NCBI GenBank assembly: GCA_030037695.1
Contig: JASHQF010000034.1
Coordinates: forward strand, 1-27,474
Reading direction: 5' to 3'
Length of the DNA stretch: 27,474 bases
DNA from: Thermoplasmata archaeon
GTDB taxonomy: Archaea > Thermoplasmatota > Thermoplasmata > Lutacidiplasmatales > UBA184
Of the stretch, positions 15,102 to 23,010 are shown in pieces; position 1 is the stretch's first letter; each line of letters opens with the position of its first letter. The notes beneath the pieces were generated by a model that was not told the origin of the DNA, searched no databases, and was given only the letters and a program-made list of their open reading frames with translations. The position numbers and the translations under genes are program-made.

Positions 15102-15126
15102 GGTAGGTTCGAACGGAGGGAGAACG

Positions 15127-15441
15127 ATGGAGTACGTGTACGGAGCGCTCCTGCTGAACGCCGCCCAGAAGCCGATCGACGAGAAGGGACTGAGCGGGGT
15201 CCTCCAGGCCGCCGGGGTCGCCCCCGACGCCGGTCGGGTGAAGGCGCTCCTCGCCTCCCTCGAGGGGGTCAACCTCGCGGAGATCCTCCAGAAGGCCGCC
15301 ACGGTCGCCGTGCCGGCGGCCGCCGCCGCGCCCTCCGAGAAGCCGGACGCCAAGGGCGCGAAGAAGGAAGAGGAGAAGAAGGAAGAGAAGGGGGTCTCGG
15401 AGGAGGAAGCCGCCGAGGGCCTCTCCGCCCTCTTCGGCTAG
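15127..15441 (+). CDS. rpl12: 50S ribosomal protein L12 (archaeal P1/P2 type)
   Basis: The 104-residue stalk protein begins 'MEYVYGALLLNAAQKPIDEKGLSGVLQAAG', the archaeal dimerisation domain. An Ala-rich hinge (about 57-70) and a Lys/Glu-rich segment follow, and it ends in 'SEEEAAEGLSALFG', the conserved tail that recruits translation GTPases. GGAGG at 15115-15119 lies 7 nt before the ATG. It is the last gene of the L1-L10-L12 operon, with a hairpin just after the stop. Confidence 0.96.
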   Translation: MEYVYGALLLNAAQKPIDEKGLSGVLQAAGVAPDAGRVKALLASLEGVNLAEILQKAATVAVPAAAAAPSEKPDAKGAKKEEEKKEEKGVSEEEAAEGLSALFG

Positions 15442-15444
15442 GGT

Positions 15445-15463
15445 CGGGGACGGGTCGTCCCCG
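15445..15463 (+). terminator. Hairpin after rpl12
   Basis: CGGGGAC-GGGTC-GTCCCCG is a perfect 7-bp stem with a 5-nt loop, starting 3 nt after the rpl12 stop. TCCCTGTTAAG follows, giving a weak pyrimidine run. The position at the operon end supports termination. The GTTAAGTCCC that follows (from about 15469) may be the TATA element for purF. Confidence 0.5.
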
Positions 15464-15528
15464 TCCCTGTTAAGTCCCGCCTCCCGCTAGGTCGGGCCGG
15501 AGGTCCCGGTCCGACCCCCTCTCGTCCG

Positions 15529-16935
15529 ATGCCGGCGCGCGAGGCCTGCGGGGTCGTCGGGGTGTCGCTCCAGGGCAAGGGGGCGGCCCCGTACCTGTTC
15601 CGGGGGCTCCGGGCGCTGCAGCATCGCGGCCAGGAGTCGGCCGGGATCGCGACGACGAGCCACGGGACCCTCTACCAGCGCAAGGGGATGGGCCTCGTCC
15701 ACGAGATCTTCGGCCAGGAGCTGATCGACGCCCTCCGCGGGCCGGTCGGGATCGGCCACGTCCGGTACTCCACGACGGGCTCGAGCGATCTCGAGAACGC
15801 CCAGCCGATCGTCGTGAAGATCCGGGACCAGGACGGGGCGATCGCCCACAACGGCGACATCGTGAACTTCGAGGCGGTCCGCCGACGCCTCGAGCACCGG
15901 GGCGTCGAGCTCCTCGGGAACGCCGACACCGAGACGGTCGCCCAGGCGATCGCGCTCGAGTACGGGCGGACCCGGGACGTCGACGCGGCGATCCGACGGG
16001 CGGGGACGGAGCTCATCGGCGGCTACGCGATCGTGCTGCTCCTCGGGAGCCGGATCTACGCGTTCCGGGACCCGCTCGGGATCCGGCCCCTCGTGCTCGG
16101 CACGCTGGACGGGGGAGCGGCGGTCGCGAGCGAGTCGGTCGCGCTCGAGCTGATGGGCGGACGCGCGGTCCGCGACCTCGGGCCGGGGGAGATCGTCGTC
16201 CTGGAGCGCGGGCAGGTCGCCCGGACCTCGTTCATCCCGAACGGGGGCGACCGCGCGCATTGCATGTTCGAGTGGGTCTACTTCTCCCGGCCCGACTCGG
16301 TCGCGGAGGGCCGGCCGGTCTACGACGTGCGGTTCAAGATCGGGACGCGGCTCGCGAAGGAGAGCCCGGTGGAGGCGGACCTGGTCGTCCCGGTCCCGGA
16401 CTCGGCGCGCCCGCAGGCGCTCGGCTTCGCCTCGGGCTCGGGGATCCCGTACGCGGAGGGCCTCATCAAGAACCGCTTCGTGGAGCGGACGTTCATCCTC
16501 CCGGACCAGCGGCGCCGCGAGTCGGAGGTCCGGGTGAAGCTCCATCCCGTCCCGGGGCTCCTCAAGGGGAAGCGGATCGTGCTCCTCGACGACTCGATCG
16601 TCCGGGGCACGACCCTCCGCGAGATCGTCCAGATGGTCCGCGGCGCGGGCGCGACGCGCGTCGACGTGCGGATCGGCTGTCCGCCGATCCGGGCGCCCTG
16701 CTACTTCGGGATCGACATGAAGGAGCGCAAGGAGCTCGTCGCCCACGATCGTGACGAGTCGGAGGTCGCGTCGATCATCGGCGCGGACTCGGTCCACTAC
16801 CTGTCGATCCCGGGGCTCGTGGAATCGATCGGCTTCCGCACCGAGGACCTCTGCCTCGGCTGCCTGACCGGCCGGTACCCGGTCGAGGTCCCCGAGGAGC
16901 GGCGCCGGTTCCAGAAATCGCTCACGGAGTTCTAG
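15529..16935 (+). CDS. purF: Amidophosphoribosyltransferase (PurF), Fe-S type
   Basis: This is the first committed enzyme of purine synthesis, making phosphoribosylamine from PRPP and glutamine. The glutaminase nucleophile is Cys7 in 'ACGVVGV', so a short propeptide MPAREA is presumably removed. 'LRALQHRGQESAGIA', 'GHVRYSTTG' and 'IAHNGDIVN' complete the N-terminal glutaminase domain. The PRPP site is 'LLDDSIVRGTT' (352-362). C245, C391, C442 and C445 sit where the Bacillus-type enzyme binds a 4Fe-4S cluster. The 468-residue length is normal. Nop5 begins 3 nt after the stop, so purF heads an operon with the C/D-box RNP genes. Confidence 0.96.
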   Translation: MPAREACGVVGVSLQGKGAAPYLFRGLRALQHRGQESAGIATTSHGTLYQRKGMGLVHEIFGQELIDALRGPVGIGHVRYSTTGSSDLENAQPIVVKIRDQDGAIAHNGDIVNFEAVRRRLEHRGVELLGNADTETVAQAIALEYGRTRDVDAAIRRAGTELIGGYAIVLLLGSRIYAFRDPLGIRPLVLGTLDGGAAVASESVALELMGGRAVRDLGPGEIVVLERGQVARTSFIPNGGDRAHCMFEWVYFSRPDSVAEGRPVYDVRFKIGTRLAKESPVEADLVVPVPDSARPQALGFASGSGIPYAEGLIKNRFVERTFILPDQRRRESEVRVKLHPVPGLLKGKRIVLLDDSIVRGTTLREIVQMVRGAGATRVDVRIGCPPIRAPCYFGIDMKERKELVAHDRDESEVASIIGADSVHYLSIPGLVESIGFRTEDLCLGCLTGRYPVEVPEERRRFQKSLTEF

Positions 16936-16938
16936 GGC

Positions 16939-17859
16939 GTGCCGGCGGCGCTCGTCATCGGGCGCGGGCCGGAGCTCTACCTTCATCTGCCGGACGGGGG
17001 CCGCACCCTCGCCGTCCCCCCCGGCCCCGGGGCCGGGCTCGCCCATCGACCCGCCGCCGACGCCGACCCGGGGCACCTGCCGCTCGACCTGCTGCGCGCC
17101 CTCGAGGCGCTCCCCGGCGGGACCGAGATCGGGGTCGCGTCCCGGCAGCTGACCGAGGCGCTCGGCCAGCGCACCCGACGTCCTCTCCGTCCCGCCACCG
17201 CGGCGGAGCTCCGGACGGCACGCCGGTCGCTCCCTCCGTGGGACCCGCGGGCCGAGCGGGCGTACCTCCTCCAGGTCGCCGGCGCGGCGCTCGAGCGGGT
17301 GCTGCGCTCCCCGGAAGAGGTGCTCGTGAGCCTCGCGCGCGAGGAGGAGCGGCTCGAACGCGTCGTCGGTCGGGAGGAGCGGGCCGCGGAGTCGCTGCTC
17401 GCCCCGGCCGGCACGCCGCTGATCGACTACGCGGCGGCGGCGAAGACCGTGCGGGGCGGCCTCGCGCGGCACCATGCCGAGCTGGTCCGCAAGGTCGAGG
17501 GGGCGGCCCGCGAGCTCGTGCCGAACCTTTCCGAGGTCGTGGGCGCCCGGACCGCCGCCCGGCTGGTCGCGGTGGCCGGGGGCGTCGCGCCGCTCGGCCG
17601 GATCTCGGGCGCTCGGCTCCAGCTCCTGGGCTCGCGCCGCCGGCCGTCCCCGACCCGCGGTCCGCGCTTTGGGGTCCTCTACCGCGCGGAGCGGATGGAG
17701 GAGCTCCCGCTCGGCCGGCGCGCGGCGTATGCTCGGTCGCTCGCCGCGCTGGCGGCGATCGCCGCGCGCGCCGATGCGACGACCCACCGGACGATCGGAC
17801 CCGAGCTGAAGGCGCGGCGCGACCGTCGGATCGCCGAGCTCGGGAGGAGGGGTCGGTGA
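16939..17859 (+). CDS. C/D-box RNP protein Nop5 (Nop56/58-like), short form
   Basis: Nop5 bridges L7Ae and fibrillarin in the box C/D RNP that guides 2'-O-methylation of rRNA and tRNA. The Nop domain is clear in the C-terminal half: 'LVPNLSEVVGARTAARLVAVAGGVAPLGRISGARLQLLG', then 'RGPRFGVLYRAERMEELP', which corresponds to the usual 'PKHGVIF' region. At 306 residues it is shorter than typical archaeal Nop5 (about 370-420). The N-terminal fibrillarin-binding domain and coiled coil look reduced, and the common C-terminal Lys-rich tail is absent. The start is GTG at 16939. The stop overlaps the fibrillarin start as GTGA (17856-17859). Confidence 0.88.
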   Translation: MPAALVIGRGPELYLHLPDGGRTLAVPPGPGAGLAHRPAADADPGHLPLDLLRALEALPGGTEIGVASRQLTEALGQRTRRPLRPATAAELRTARRSLPPWDPRAERAYLLQVAGAALERVLRSPEEVLVSLAREEERLERVVGREERAAESLLAPAGTPLIDYAAAAKTVRGGLARHHAELVRKVEGAARELVPNLSEVVGARTAARLVAVAGGVAPLGRISGARLQLLGSRRRPSPTRGPRFGVLYRAERMEELPLGRRAAYARSLAALAAIAARADATTHRTIGPELKARRDRRIAELGRRGR

Positions 17860-18617
17860 GGGCCGGCGCTCGCGCCCATCCGCTCCCAGGCACCGCGCGC
17901 CTTTGGGCGAAGGAGGTGGACCGGGGCCTCGATCTCTGGACCGAGAGTGTGGGAGCGCTACCGCCGGTGTACGGCGAACGGTGGTCGACGCTCGGGGAGC
18001 GCACGCTCCGCCAGTTCGAGCCGGCCCGCTCGAAGCTCGCCGCAGGGATCGTCCGGGGCTGGGAGCGACCGCTGCCCGCGCCGGGCGAGCGATGGCTGTA
18101 CCTCGGCGCCGCCACCGGCACCACCGCGTCGCACGTCGCGGACCTGGTCGGGCCGACCGGGTCGGTCTACGCGCTCGAGCGCAGCCCGAGGCCGTTCTCC
18201 CGTCTCCTGGCGCTCGCGCGGCGCTGGCCGAACCTGCTGCCGGTCCTCGCCGACGCACGGGAACCCTCCGAGTACGCCGACCTCGTCCCCGAGGTCGACG
18301 GGATCTACGCCGATGTCGCCCAGCCGGACCAGGTCGCCCTCGTCACGGCGAACGCCGAGCTCTACCTACGCGAGCCGGGCGGCTCGCTCCTCGTCGCCCT
18401 CAAGACCGCGAGCCTCGGGCGGGAGCTGGCCCCCGGCGCCCACCTCGCCCGCGCGGAGCGGCAGTTCGCGGGTCGGGTCTGGCTCGAGCCTTCCGTGCGC
18501 CTCGACCCGATCCACCGGGCGCACTACCTCGTGGGCGGGGTCTGGGGCGGCGGGACGACGGAGCGTACGACGGTCACGACGCGGCGCGGGCCGAGCCGCG
18601 CGCGACGACGACGGTGA
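17856..18617 (+). CDS. flpA: Fibrillarin-like rRNA/tRNA 2'-O-methyltransferase
   Basis: This is the catalytic subunit of the box C/D RNP. The N-terminal part ('RLWAKEVDRGLDLWTESV', 'YGERWSTL') is followed by 'RSKLAAGIVRGW'. The SAM site is 'WLYLGAATGTTASHVADLVG', with 'VYALERSPRPFSRLLALA' and 'DGIYADVAQPDQ' after it. Starting at GTG 17856 it has 253 residues, about 20 more than usual. The extra C-terminal tail is rich in Thr and Arg ('TTERTTVTTRRGPSRARRRR') and is encoded where the gene overlaps the convergent DRG gene by 44 nt. It is translationally coupled to nop5. Confidence 0.93.
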   Translation: MRAGARAHPLPGTARLWAKEVDRGLDLWTESVGALPPVYGERWSTLGERTLRQFEPARSKLAAGIVRGWERPLPAPGERWLYLGAATGTTASHVADLVGPTGSVYALERSPRPFSRLLALARRWPNLLPVLADAREPSEYADLVPEVDGIYADVAQPDQVALVTANAELYLREPGGSLLVALKTASLGRELAPGAHLARAERQFAGRVWLEPSVRLDPIHRAHYLVGGVWGGGTTERTTVTTRRGPSRARRRR

Positions 18618-19695
18618 CGACGTCCTCGTCGCGCAGGGGATGCTCCCGCCCCACGGTCTGGCCGGGGAACCTTGCGCTCCGCCCCCAGACCTGCGCCGCG
18701 CGGAACGTGCGGTCGAGCTCGGTCGGCAGGCGGCGGAGGAGATCGGCGACGGTCGCGCCGTCGCGCAGGATCACCGGCTCGTCGCGATCCGGCGGCTGGC
18801 CGGGGGGTTTCACGTAGATCCGGATGAACCGGAGCGCGCGCCCGATCGCCTCGATCAGCTCCGCGATCCCGGTGCCGTCGCGCGCCGAGATGAAGATCGG
18901 CTCGAACGGTCGGAGCTCCTGGGTGAGCCGCGTACGCGCCGCGGGCGTCAGGAGCTCGGCCTTGTTGACGACGAGGATCGCCGGCAGGTAGACCCGGTTC
19001 CCGGCGAGAGCGTCGATCAGCTGGTCCGGCGAGGCGTCCTCGCGCAGTACGATCGAGCCGTTGTGGAGGCCGAACTCGCGGGCGATCGCGAGCGCCATCC
19101 CGCCTCCGAGCTGGTTCAGGCGGACCGTGCTCGAGATCGTGAGACCCCCTCGGTCCCCCGCCTGAACGACGATCCGCGGGGGCTTCGCGTTGATCCGCAC
19201 CCCCGCCCCCTCGAGCTCGGCGATCAGCGCCCGGAGGTTCGAGTGCTCGGGATCGACCAGGAACAGCACGAGGTCGGCCGACCGCACGACCGAGAGGACC
19301 TCCCGACCGCGTCCCCGGCCGCGGGCCGCGCCCGGCACGAGCCCGGGCATGTCGAGGATCTGGATCGACGCGCCGGCCCAACGGAGCATCCCGGGGATGA
19401 TCGAGACCGTGGTGAAGTCGTAGGCGCCCGTGGCGCTGTCGGCGGACGTCAGGCGGTTGAGCAGGGTCGACTTGCCGACCGACGGGTACCCGACGAGCCC
19501 GACCGTCGCGTGGCCGCTCTTGCGGACCCCGTACCCGACCCCCCCGCCACGGCTCTTCGCCCGCGCTTCCCGCTCGAGCCGGAGGTGGGCGAGCTTCGCC
19601 TTCAGCCGCCCGATGTGCAGCTGGGTCGCCTTGTTGTAGGCGGTCGTCCGGATCTCCTCTTCGACCCGGGCGATCTCCTCCTCGAGCGACGACAT
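18574..19695 (-). CDS. DRG-family GTP-binding protein with TGS domain
   Basis: The 373-residue protein has the DRG layout. An N-terminal helical part ('SSLEEEIARVEEEI', 'YNKATQLHIGRLKAKLA') precedes G1 GYPSVGKST (69-77), 'YDFTTVSIIPGML', and G3 DMPG (115-118) followed by 'LVPGAARGRGRGREVL'. An S5D2L-like insert and a C-terminal TGS domain ('FIRIYVKPPG' onwards) follow. DRG proteins act on ribosomes in eukaryotes and archaea. G4 reads NKAE (244-247), where NKxD is expected. ATG 19695 is chosen over an in-frame ATG at 19749, because the extra 18 residues look unconserved and the family starts near 'MSSLEEEI'. It is divergent from the HerA-like ATPase. Confidence 0.92.
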   Translation of the reverse strand: MSSLEEEIARVEEEIRTTAYNKATQLHIGRLKAKLAHLRLEREARAKSRGGGVGYGVRKSGHATVGLVGYPSVGKSTLLNRLTSADSATGAYDFTTVSIIPGMLRWAGASIQILDMPGLVPGAARGRGRGREVLSVVRSADLVLFLVDPEHSNLRALIAELEGAGVRINAKPPRIVVQAGDRGGLTISSTVRLNQLGGGMALAIAREFGLHNGSIVLREDASPDQLIDALAGNRVYLPAILVVNKAELLTPAARTRLTQELRPFEPIFISARDGTGIAELIEAIGRALRFIRIYVKPPGQPPDRDEPVILRDGATVADLLRRLPTELDRTFRAAQVWGRSARFPGQTVGREHPLRDEDVVTVVVARGSARAAS

Positions 19696-19734
19696 CCGAA
19701 CGGGCCTTCGGGGCTCGGCGGTACTTGACGGTGC

Positions 19735-19754
19735 TGGAACGGATTCCACCGTTC
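19735..19754. promoter_or_regulatory. Palindromic element between divergent DRG and HerA-like genes
   Basis: GAACGG-ATTCCA-CCGTTC (19737-19754) is a perfect 6-bp dyad, interleaved with TGGAA-CGGA-TTCCA (19735-19748). It lies about 40 nt upstream of the DRG start and about 45 nt upstream of the ATPase start in a 103-nt intergenic region. It could be an operator serving both promoters. No regulator can be assigned. Confidence 0.3.
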
Positions 19755-19798
19755 AAGGCCGAGAGAGACGCCGAACCTCCGCCTCGCCACCCCACGCC

Positions 19799-22171
19799 GT
19801 GCTACGGGCTCGGGGGGGCGAGGAGCCTCGGGGCCGGACCGCCGCCTGGTGGTTCACGCCGATGGGGGAGAGCGGCGTCGTTCGGGACGAGGCTTCGCGG
19901 TTCCGGAACCGCCTCGAGTCCGCCGTACGCGCCGCGCACGGGGTCGCGACGGTGCTCCGGCTCTCGATCTCGACCGGGCCGGACCCTTGTCTCGAGCTCG
20001 CCACGGAGGGAGCGTCCTCGGAGCGTTGGCTCTCCCAGCTGCTGTCGACCACCTACGAGCCCGGAGAGTGGCGCCGTGCAGGGACCGTACGCGCTCGTTC
20101 GGAGGGAGCGACGCGACGTGCCCGCAGGATCGCGATGCCCGGCGAACCTGGCGTGCGGGCCCCCGCCGAGGTCGCCCTGGTCCTGCGAACTCTCTGGATC
20201 GGGTTCGCGGCGCTCCCCGCCGGGGGGACGCTCGAGTGCCGGGTGCGTCCGCTCGGGGCCTCGGGGCCCACACGTTCCCACCCGGCGTCACCGGATCCGT
20301 CCCGCTGGATGGCACCCCGGCAGAGCGCACCGCCTTCGCGATCGGGTCCTTCGCCCGCCCCACGGTCGGCGAACGCGAGTGTTCCCGAGGAGGGCTTGCT
20401 CTGGTCGGCCGAGGTGGTCTTCCGGAGCAGCTCGAGCGCGGACGGTACGTTGGAGCGGCGCGCCGTGGGGTTGGCGGAAGCCTCGTGGCGTCGATTGGAC
20501 GGGCGTGGGATCCGGTTCGGGAGCGCGCTTCGGCCCGCGTGGTTCGATCCCCCGTTCTACCTGACCGACGTCGAGCTGCTCGCCCTCCTGCCGTACCGTG
20601 ACCTGCCCTCGGCCGCCGCGGGCAGAGCCGAGATGGGGCCGAGCGGGATCCCGCTGGGCCGGGACCCGGGAGGACGGGTGGTCCGACTCCCGGCCTCACC
20701 GCTCGACGGTCGCCACGCGGCGATCCTCGGGGAGACAGGGATGGGCAAGAGCTCCCTCCTCGTCGGTCTCGCCCTGCGGGCGGCCGATCGGGCGACGGTG
20801 ATCGTGCTCGATCCGCTCGGCGAGACCGCACGGGCGATCCGCGACGAGCTGGCGATCCCTCGAGAGCGGGTCTTGTACCTCTCCGCCGCCTCCGGCGCTC
20901 CGAGCCTCAACGCCCTCGAAGGGATCGGAGCGCCCGACGGCGCCGACCCCGTCCGCGCCGAGCGACGGATCGACGACATCGTTCACGCGCTCCGTCGGGT
21001 GCGCGCGGGGCGGTACGCCGCCGGTCCGTACTGGGGCCCGCGCATCGAGGAGATGCTGACCCGGGCGGTCGAGGTCGCGGCCGGGTTTCCCGGCGGCACG
21101 TTGATCGATGCCCACACCGTGCTCGCGACGGCCGGACGCACGCGCCGGGTCGTCCCGCCCGAGCTCCGGGAACGGCTCGGCGAGCTGGCCGATCGGATCC
21201 GCGAGCGGCCCGAGGACGCCGACGGGGCACGACGCCTCCTGCACGAGGTCGTCCGCAACAGGACCCTGCGTCGCACCCTCTGCGCCTCGGCCCCGACCGT
21301 CGCGCTGCGCGATCTCGTCGCCCCCGGTAGGGTCGTCCTGATCGCCGGCGACGCGGCCACGGTCGGCGAGGCGACGGCCCGGTACCTGCTCGCGGTCGAT
21401 CTCGCCCTCCTCTGGTCGGAACTGCTCGCCCGCGACGACGTCGGGAAGGTCTACCTCCTCCTGGACGAGGTGCAGTGGTACGCCCACGACAGCCTGGCCG
21501 AGATGCTCCAGCTCGCCCGCCGCAAGAACGTCCACGTCATCTTCGCGACCCAGGCGCTCGCGGCGCTGCCCGAGAACGTGCGGCAAGCGGCGTGGACGAA
21601 CGTCGCCGACTTCGTCGCGTTCCGGGGTTCCCCGGAGGAGGCCCGAGAACTCGCGGCGCTCGCGCGCGGCGTGCCGGCCGGGGCCCTGACCTCGATCCCC
21701 CGCGGTACGGCGCTCTCGCTCCTGGGGAAGGGCGAGTCGGCCCGATGGGTCCGGACGGTCCGATTGCCTCCGATGCCCGCCGGGAAGGGTGACGGGGAGG
21801 ATCCGGACTCAGGATGGCGCCCGCCGCCGACGCCACCACCGCGGGGGCAAGCGCCCGGGAACCGTCCCGGCGATCTCCTCGGCGCGATCGTCGCCCGCGC
21901 CGCCTCGCGGTCGGACGGACGACTCCTCCGGCTTCCCCTCGCCGAACTACCCGGTTCGCCCGACCCCGCCGCTCCGGCGCTTCGGGCGGTGGGCCGTCGG
22001 CTCGGTCGTGCCGGGGCGCTCGTGCGCGTGGAGCGGGGGGCGGACGGACCCGTCTGGTGGATCGACCCGGATCGCCTCGCGCAACTGGCGCTCACCGCGC
22101 CCGGTCCGGCGAGCGTCGACGCGTCGTCCGCAGAGCTGCCGCCCGCCGGCGAGCGCCCGTTGCCGAGATAG
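19799..22171 (+). CDS. HerA/VirB4-like P-loop ATPase (DUF87-type)
   Basis: The 790-residue protein has an N-terminal region of about 290 residues without clear motifs, apart from a low-complexity Pro/Ser stretch near 160-190. A HerA/FtsK-superfamily ATPase core follows: 'IPLGRDPGGRVVRLP', Walker A GETGMGKSS (311-319), 'VIVLDPLGE', Walker B 'VYLLLDEVQW' with D556/E557, then 'LQLARRKNVHVIFATQ', a sensor-like motif. This is the pattern of DNA-pumping ATPases of the HerA, VirB4 and TraC type. No NurA nuclease or conjugation genes are in the window. The GTG start at 19799 gives the longest form; ATG 19862 is an alternative. The KaiC-like gene begins 31 nt after the stop. Substrate is unknown. Confidence 0.8.
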   Translation: MLRARGGEEPRGRTAAWWFTPMGESGVVRDEASRFRNRLESAVRAAHGVATVLRLSISTGPDPCLELATEGASSERWLSQLLSTTYEPGEWRRAGTVRARSEGATRRARRIAMPGEPGVRAPAEVALVLRTLWIGFAALPAGGTLECRVRPLGASGPTRSHPASPDPSRWMAPRQSAPPSRSGPSPAPRSANASVPEEGLLWSAEVVFRSSSSADGTLERRAVGLAEASWRRLDGRGIRFGSALRPAWFDPPFYLTDVELLALLPYRDLPSAAAGRAEMGPSGIPLGRDPGGRVVRLPASPLDGRHAAILGETGMGKSSLLVGLALRAADRATVIVLDPLGETARAIRDELAIPRERVLYLSAASGAPSLNALEGIGAPDGADPVRAERRIDDIVHALRRVRAGRYAAGPYWGPRIEEMLTRAVEVAAGFPGGTLIDAHTVLATAGRTRRVVPPELRERLGELADRIRERPEDADGARRLLHEVVRNRTLRRTLCASAPTVALRDLVAPGRVVLIAGDAATVGEATARYLLAVDLALLWSELLARDDVGKVYLLLDEVQWYAHDSLAEMLQLARRKNVHVIFATQALAALPENVRQAAWTNVADFVAFRGSPEEARELAALARGVPAGALTSIPRGTALSLLGKGESARWVRTVRLPPMPAGKGDGEDPDSGWRPPPTPPPRGQAPGNRPGDLLGAIVARAASRSDGRLLRLPLAELPGSPDPAAPALRAVGRRLGRAGALVRVERGADGPVWWIDPDRLAQLALTAPGPASVDASSAELPPAGERPLPR

Positions 22172-22181
22172 GTTCTTACCC
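22172..22181 (+). promoter_or_regulatory. TATA-like box for the KaiC-like trio
   Basis: GTTCTTACCC is centred 26 nt before the ATG at 22203, the right distance for a leaderless start. It resembles the CTCTTATCCC element before the surface protein at 2409. It directly follows the stop of the HerA-like gene, so the trio may be transcribed alone as well as by read-through. Confidence 0.4.
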
Positions 22182-22202
22182 TCAACGGCGCTCGATACTC
22201 CG

Positions 22203-23006
22203 ATGGGCGCTCGGGCGGAGGCTCCGACGGCACCGTCCGAAGCTCCGGGGCGTCCGCCCCCGACGATCCTCGAGCGGTGCACCACGGGGATCGAGGGCCT
22301 GGACAACATCTTGGGGGGCGGGGTGCCGCGGGGCAACATGGTCCTCGTGGCCGGGAGCGTGGGGACAGGGAAGACGACCCTGTCGCTCGAGTTCCTGGTT
22401 CGCGGCGCCGAGCGCGGGGAGCGGTCGCTCCTCCTGTCCGTCACGGAGGCGTCGGACAAGCTGTTCCAGAACCTCTCCACGTTCGAGTTCTTCCGCCCGG
22501 ACCTGGTCGAGCAGGGCCTCCTGCTGTTCGTCGACCTCCCGGTGATCTACGACAAGCTCGGCTTCGACCGGGAGGAGCTGTCGAGCGAGGAGCTCGACAT
22601 CCTGCTCCGCGCGATCCGGGACCTCGTCCGGGCGCACGGGGTCCGGCGGCTGGTCATCGACAGCGTGACGTCGCTCTGCTACCGGATCCGCCGGGACGAG
22701 CAGATCCGCGACTTCCTCCTGCGCCTCGGCGAGATCCTCACCGACGAGGGGTGCACGTCGTTCCTGATCTCGGAGATCTCCCCCCAGGCGGGCCGCTACT
22801 CCTCCCGGGGCGTCGAGGAGGCGATCGTGGACGGGATCCTCCTGCTCTGGAACGCCCGGCGCCGGGGGGACATCCTGCGGGTGCTGCAGGTCGTCAAGAT
22901 GCGGGGGACGTCCCACTCCCGCGCCCAGTACGTGATCGAGCTCACACCGATCGGGCTCCTCATGGCCCCCCACCTGAAGGGGGGGTTCGTCGAGGAGGGG
23001 TCGTAG
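22203..23006 (+). CDS. KaiC/RadA-superfamily ATPase with intact P-loop
   Basis: The 267-residue single-domain KaiC-like protein opens with 'CTTGIEGLDNILGGGVPRGNMVLVAG', the standard KaiC entry. Walker A is GSVGTGKTT (51-59) and Walker B is 'RRLVIDSVTSL' (D153). 'SFLISEISPQAGRYSSRGVEEAIVDGILLL' and 'RVLQVVKMRGTSHSRAQYVIELTPIGL' follow, as in archaeal RAD55/KaiC-like proteins. Such proteins act in signalling, DNA repair or motility switching in archaea; which one applies here is unknown. Two further proteins of the same fold follow with a 4-nt gap and a 4-nt overlap, so they probably form a complex in which this is the only active ATPase. Confidence 0.88.
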   Translation: MGARAEAPTAPSEAPGRPPPTILERCTTGIEGLDNILGGGVPRGNMVLVAGSVGTGKTTLSLEFLVRGAERGERSLLLSVTEASDKLFQNLSTFEFFRPDLVEQGLLLFVDLPVIYDKLGFDREELSSEELDILLRAIRDLVRAHGVRRLVIDSVTSLCYRIRRDEQIRDFLLRLGEILTDEGCTSFLISEISPQAGRYSSRGVEEAIVDGILLLWNARRRGDILRVLQVVKMRGTSHSRAQYVIELTPIGLLMAPHLKGGFVEEGS

Positions 23007-23010
23007 CGCC

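Noticed and set aside
15487..18258. Minus-strand open frame of about 920 codons opposite purF, nop5 and fibrillarin
   Set aside because: Its product is an Arg/Asp/Pro/Ala-rich string with no recognisable domain. It is the antisense shadow of three well-supported genes in high-GC DNA.
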